From Clostridium sp. 12(A) (lineage in GTDB: Bacteria > Bacillota > Clostridia > Lachnospirales > Lachnospiraceae): a DNA stretch of 64,000 nucleotides. Below the pieces are notes generated by a model. That model did no database searches and was not told where the DNA came from. It saw nothing but the letters and a program-made list of their open reading frames with translations. Location: positions 186,001 to 250,000 of the forward strand of contig JAGI01000002.1 in NCBI GenBank assembly GCA_000526575.1, in the 5' to 3' direction. Positions 62,209 to 64,000 of the stretch are shown piece after piece. The translations under genes and the position numbers were made by a program. Each line of letters begins with the position of its first letter. Position 1 is the stretch's first letter.

Positions 62209-63525
62209 ATGGATTATGAAAGAAAAACCCGTGTGATTGCAAACAGCTATTACAACATGGGACTGGAACGAGCAAGGCTGCGGGATTTGACCGGAGCAGC
62301 AGAATGTCTGAAAAAAAGCCTGCATTTCAATAAGTATATGACAGATGCCAGGAACCTTCTGGGACTCATTTATTATGAGGTCGGAGAGGTGGGCGATGCT
62401 CTTGTACAGTGGGTAATCAGTATGAACCTACAGCCCGAAGACAACCGGGCAGATTATTATCTGGGAGAGATACAGCGAAAAAAAGGAACCATGGATAATG
62501 AGCGCCGCACGGTGCGAAGGTTTAACCAGGCATTGGTCTATGCGCAAAATGGCAGCGAAGATCTGGCGATTTTACAGCTTAACAAGGTTGTGGAAGGAAA
62601 GCCAGGCTATATAAAAGCTCAGCTGTTATTCGCTCTTTTAAGCATTGCAAGAGAAGATTACCATAAGGCATCAAAGGCCATCAATAAGGTCCTTCAGATG
62701 GACTGCAACAATCCGAAGGCCCTTTATTATAAGTCGCTGTTAAAGACCACTGGAGTGGCGGTAAAACCAGAACGAGAGCCGGAAAAGCGGAAGTTTAAAA
62801 ATGCCGTATCCCACAGGCAGATGGAAGATGATGATGTAATCATTCCACCCAGCTACCGGGAGAATACCAAGGATCAGGCGGTATTAAATATTTTGGCAGG
62901 ACTTGTCTTAGGAGCAGCGGTCATCTTTTTTCTGGTCATGCCGGCCCAGACAAAGTCAATCAACGAAAACCACAATAAGGAAATTTCAAAATACAGCGAG
63001 CAATTAAGTCAGGCCAATAAAAAGTCCGATAGCTTGAATGATCAGATTGAGACTTTAAAAACAGAGAAACAGGCAGCAGAGGATTCCCTTGCCTCTCTGA
63101 CCAACAATGCAGATAACATTCTTGCCCAGTATCAGGCAGTCATCGGCATTCTCAATGCTTACAAAAAGAATGATTTTCCAACCGCAGTTAAGCTGTATGC
63201 CGGTTTGGATCCGACTCTGATAACGGCAGAAGGGGTACAGGCTGTGATAGGGGAAATCAGAAAAGATATGGCAGAAAATGGCGTTACCATCCTGGAAGGC
63301 CTTGGAGACAAATCCATGGTAGCAGGAGATAGCCCTACTGCTCTTGTCTACTACTCAAAGTGCTTTGAGCTAAAGCCAGCAAGCTGGCAGGCTAAATATA
63401 AGGCAGCAGTTATCTACAAAGGAATGGGACAAAAGGATCAGGCCAATGGACTGTTCTCCGATGTTATCAATAACAGCAAGGACCCAGAATTAACAACTAA
63501 GGCAAAAACCGAACGCGGTTTTTAA
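62209..63525 (+). CDS. TPR-repeat membrane protein with coiled coil
   Basis: A 438-residue protein. The N-terminal half holds TPR-like repeats (SYYNMGLERARLRDLTGAAE, then ARNLLGLIYYEVGEVGDALV, and later ones to about residue 185). A single membrane helix lies at about 224-246 (LAGLVLGAAVIFFLVM), a coiled coil at about 255-305, and TPR-like units at the C-terminus (ALVYYSKCFELKPASWQAKY). The topology suggests a scaffold with one domain on each side of the membrane. It is linked to folC through the small ORF and ends at a strong terminator. Confidence 0.83.
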   Translation: MDYERKTRVIANSYYNMGLERARLRDLTGAAECLKKSLHFNKYMTDARNLLGLIYYEVGEVGDALVQWVISMNLQPEDNRADYYLGEIQRKKGTMDNERRTVRRFNQALVYAQNGSEDLAILQLNKVVEGKPGYIKAQLLFALLSIAREDYHKASKAINKVLQMDCNNPKALYYKSLLKTTGVAVKPEREPEKRKFKNAVSHRQMEDDDVIIPPSYRENTKDQAVLNILAGLVLGAAVIFFLVMPAQTKSINENHNKEISKYSEQLSQANKKSDSLNDQIETLKTEKQAAEDSLASLTNNADNILAQYQAVIGILNAYKKNDFPTAVKLYAGLDPTLITAEGVQAVIGEIRKDMAENGVTILEGLGDKSMVAGDSPTALVYYSKCFELKPASWQAKYKAAVIYKGMGQKDQANGLFSDVINNSKDPELTTKAKTERGF

Positions 63526-63540
63526 GATGCAGTATTAAAG

Positions 63541-63586
63541 AAAGACACTACAGAAGAAAACACTTTTTTTGTAGTGTCTTTTTTTT
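63541..63586 (+). terminator. Terminator before spoIIAA
   Basis: AAAGACACTAC (63541-63551) pairs with GTAGTGTCTTT (63571-63581), then a T-run. It separates the TPR gene from the spoIIA operon. Confidence 0.9.
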
Positions 63587-63625
63587 CTATTACGGGCAGA
63601 AAATTAGGAATGGAGGAGATTGCAT

Positions 63626-63967
63626 ATGAATCAACCGCACTTTACATATGAGGCAGAAGGTCATACCCTGATCGTACATCTGCCGGAGGAGCTGGATCAT
63701 CATAACTGCTCAGGGCTTAAATATGAAACCGATTTAATCCTGTCTGAGAACTATATCAAACGCATCTTGTTTGACTTCTCAAAAACCAGATTTATGGATT
63801 CTTCGGGTTTAGGAATTTTGCTGAATCGTTATAAACAAATGGCTTTAAGCGGGGGAACCGTTGCGATCTATGGTGCAGGAGCCCAGGCTCTCCGCATTCT
63901 TAAAATGGGAGGCATTTTAAAATTAATGAAACTATATGACTCAAAAGAAGCTGCAGTCACAGGTTGA
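63626..63967 (+). CDS. spoIIAA: Anti-sigma F factor antagonist SpoIIAA
   Basis: A 113-residue STAS-domain protein with the phosphorylation site FMDSSGLGILLNRYK, the Ser phosphorylated by SpoIIAB. Dephosphorylated SpoIIAA frees sigma F in the forespore. The ATG at 63626 follows GGAGGAG; the TTG at 63620 in frame is not needed. The next gene, starting 10 bp downstream, begins as spoIIAB does, giving the standard spoIIA order. Confidence 0.93.
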   Translation: MNQPHFTYEAEGHTLIVHLPEELDHHNCSGLKYETDLILSENYIKRILFDFSKTRFMDSSGLGILLNRYKQMALSGGTVAIYGAGAQALRILKMGGILKLMKLYDSKEAAVTG

Positions 63968-63977
63968 GGAGGAACAT

Positions 63978-64000
63978 ATGTCTGAACAGAATAAACCAGA
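63978..64000 (+). CDS. spoIIAB: Start of spoIIAB-like gene (3' end outside window)
   Basis: ATG at 63978 after GAGGAGGA; only MSEQNKP is visible. Identification as the anti-sigma F kinase rests on its position right after spoIIAA, not on its sequence. Confidence 0.55.

Overview
The window reads as a chromosomal segment of a spore-forming, obligately anaerobic Clostridia member, most likely Lachnospiraceae (Lacrimispora / Clostridium sphenoides-saccharolyticum type). The evidence is the selenium-dependent glycine/betaine reductase cluster, hybrid-cluster protein, ferredoxin-linked 2-oxoacid oxidoreductase, a spore photoproduct lyase-like enzyme, the start of a spoIIA operon, strong GGAGG ribosome-binding sites and low GC. 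Assignment to a genus is inference. No tRNA, rRNA, CRISPR array, prophage or complete insertion sequence was seen.

Region 1 (1-12.7 kb) is a selenoprotein Stickland module on the + strand: selB (5' end outside), trxB, trxA, grdA (in-frame UGA), grdC, grdD, selA, a protein-B proprotein (grdI/grdE type), a protein-B selenoprotein (grdH/grdB type, in-frame UGA followed by a clear SECIS-like hairpin), a BCCT betaine transporter and a LysR regulator of the kind found beside selenium genes. Together they would import betaine (or glycine), cleave it reductively with electrons from thioredoxin, and yield acetyl phosphate. The transporter favours betaine.

Region 2 (12.7-22.8 kb) holds a GntR regulator, an amino-acid permease, a DUF488 protein, hcp, two flavoproteins, a 48-residue Cys-rich membrane protein, an orphan citC, gapN and an HxlR regulator. 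Three promoters here (Cys-rich protein, azoreductase-like gene, gapN) share a GTGCCTAC box just upstream of the -35, suggesting one redox-type regulon. Region 3 (22.9-29.3 kb) has a radical SAM/SPASM protein of the NirJ/AhbC/AhbD type in an operon with an iron/heme/corrinoid ABC importer, then korA-korB.

Region 4 (29.3-41.3 kb) contains a two-component system beside a secreted repeat protein, a DUF4491 membrane protein, a PTS operon (PRD regulator carrying an EIIA domain, ascorbate-type EIIB and EIIC, and a TrpA-fold protein), and a TetR regulator next to a lon protease, with a near-identical operator in front of both. Region 5 (41-57.8 kb, mostly - strand) has mntH, a chemotaxis receptor, an spl-like radical SAM enzyme, two paralogous subtilase-like proteins that both lack the catalytic serine, a membrane protein whose expected start codon reads ATC, several oxidoreductases, an OFA-family antiporter and an orphan NMT1-type binding protein. 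Region 6 (58-64 kb) is housekeeping: a HAD phosphatase, a YerC/TrpR regulator, DUF1836, RidA, folC, a 46-residue ORF, a TPR membrane protein and spoIIAA with the first codons of spoIIAB.
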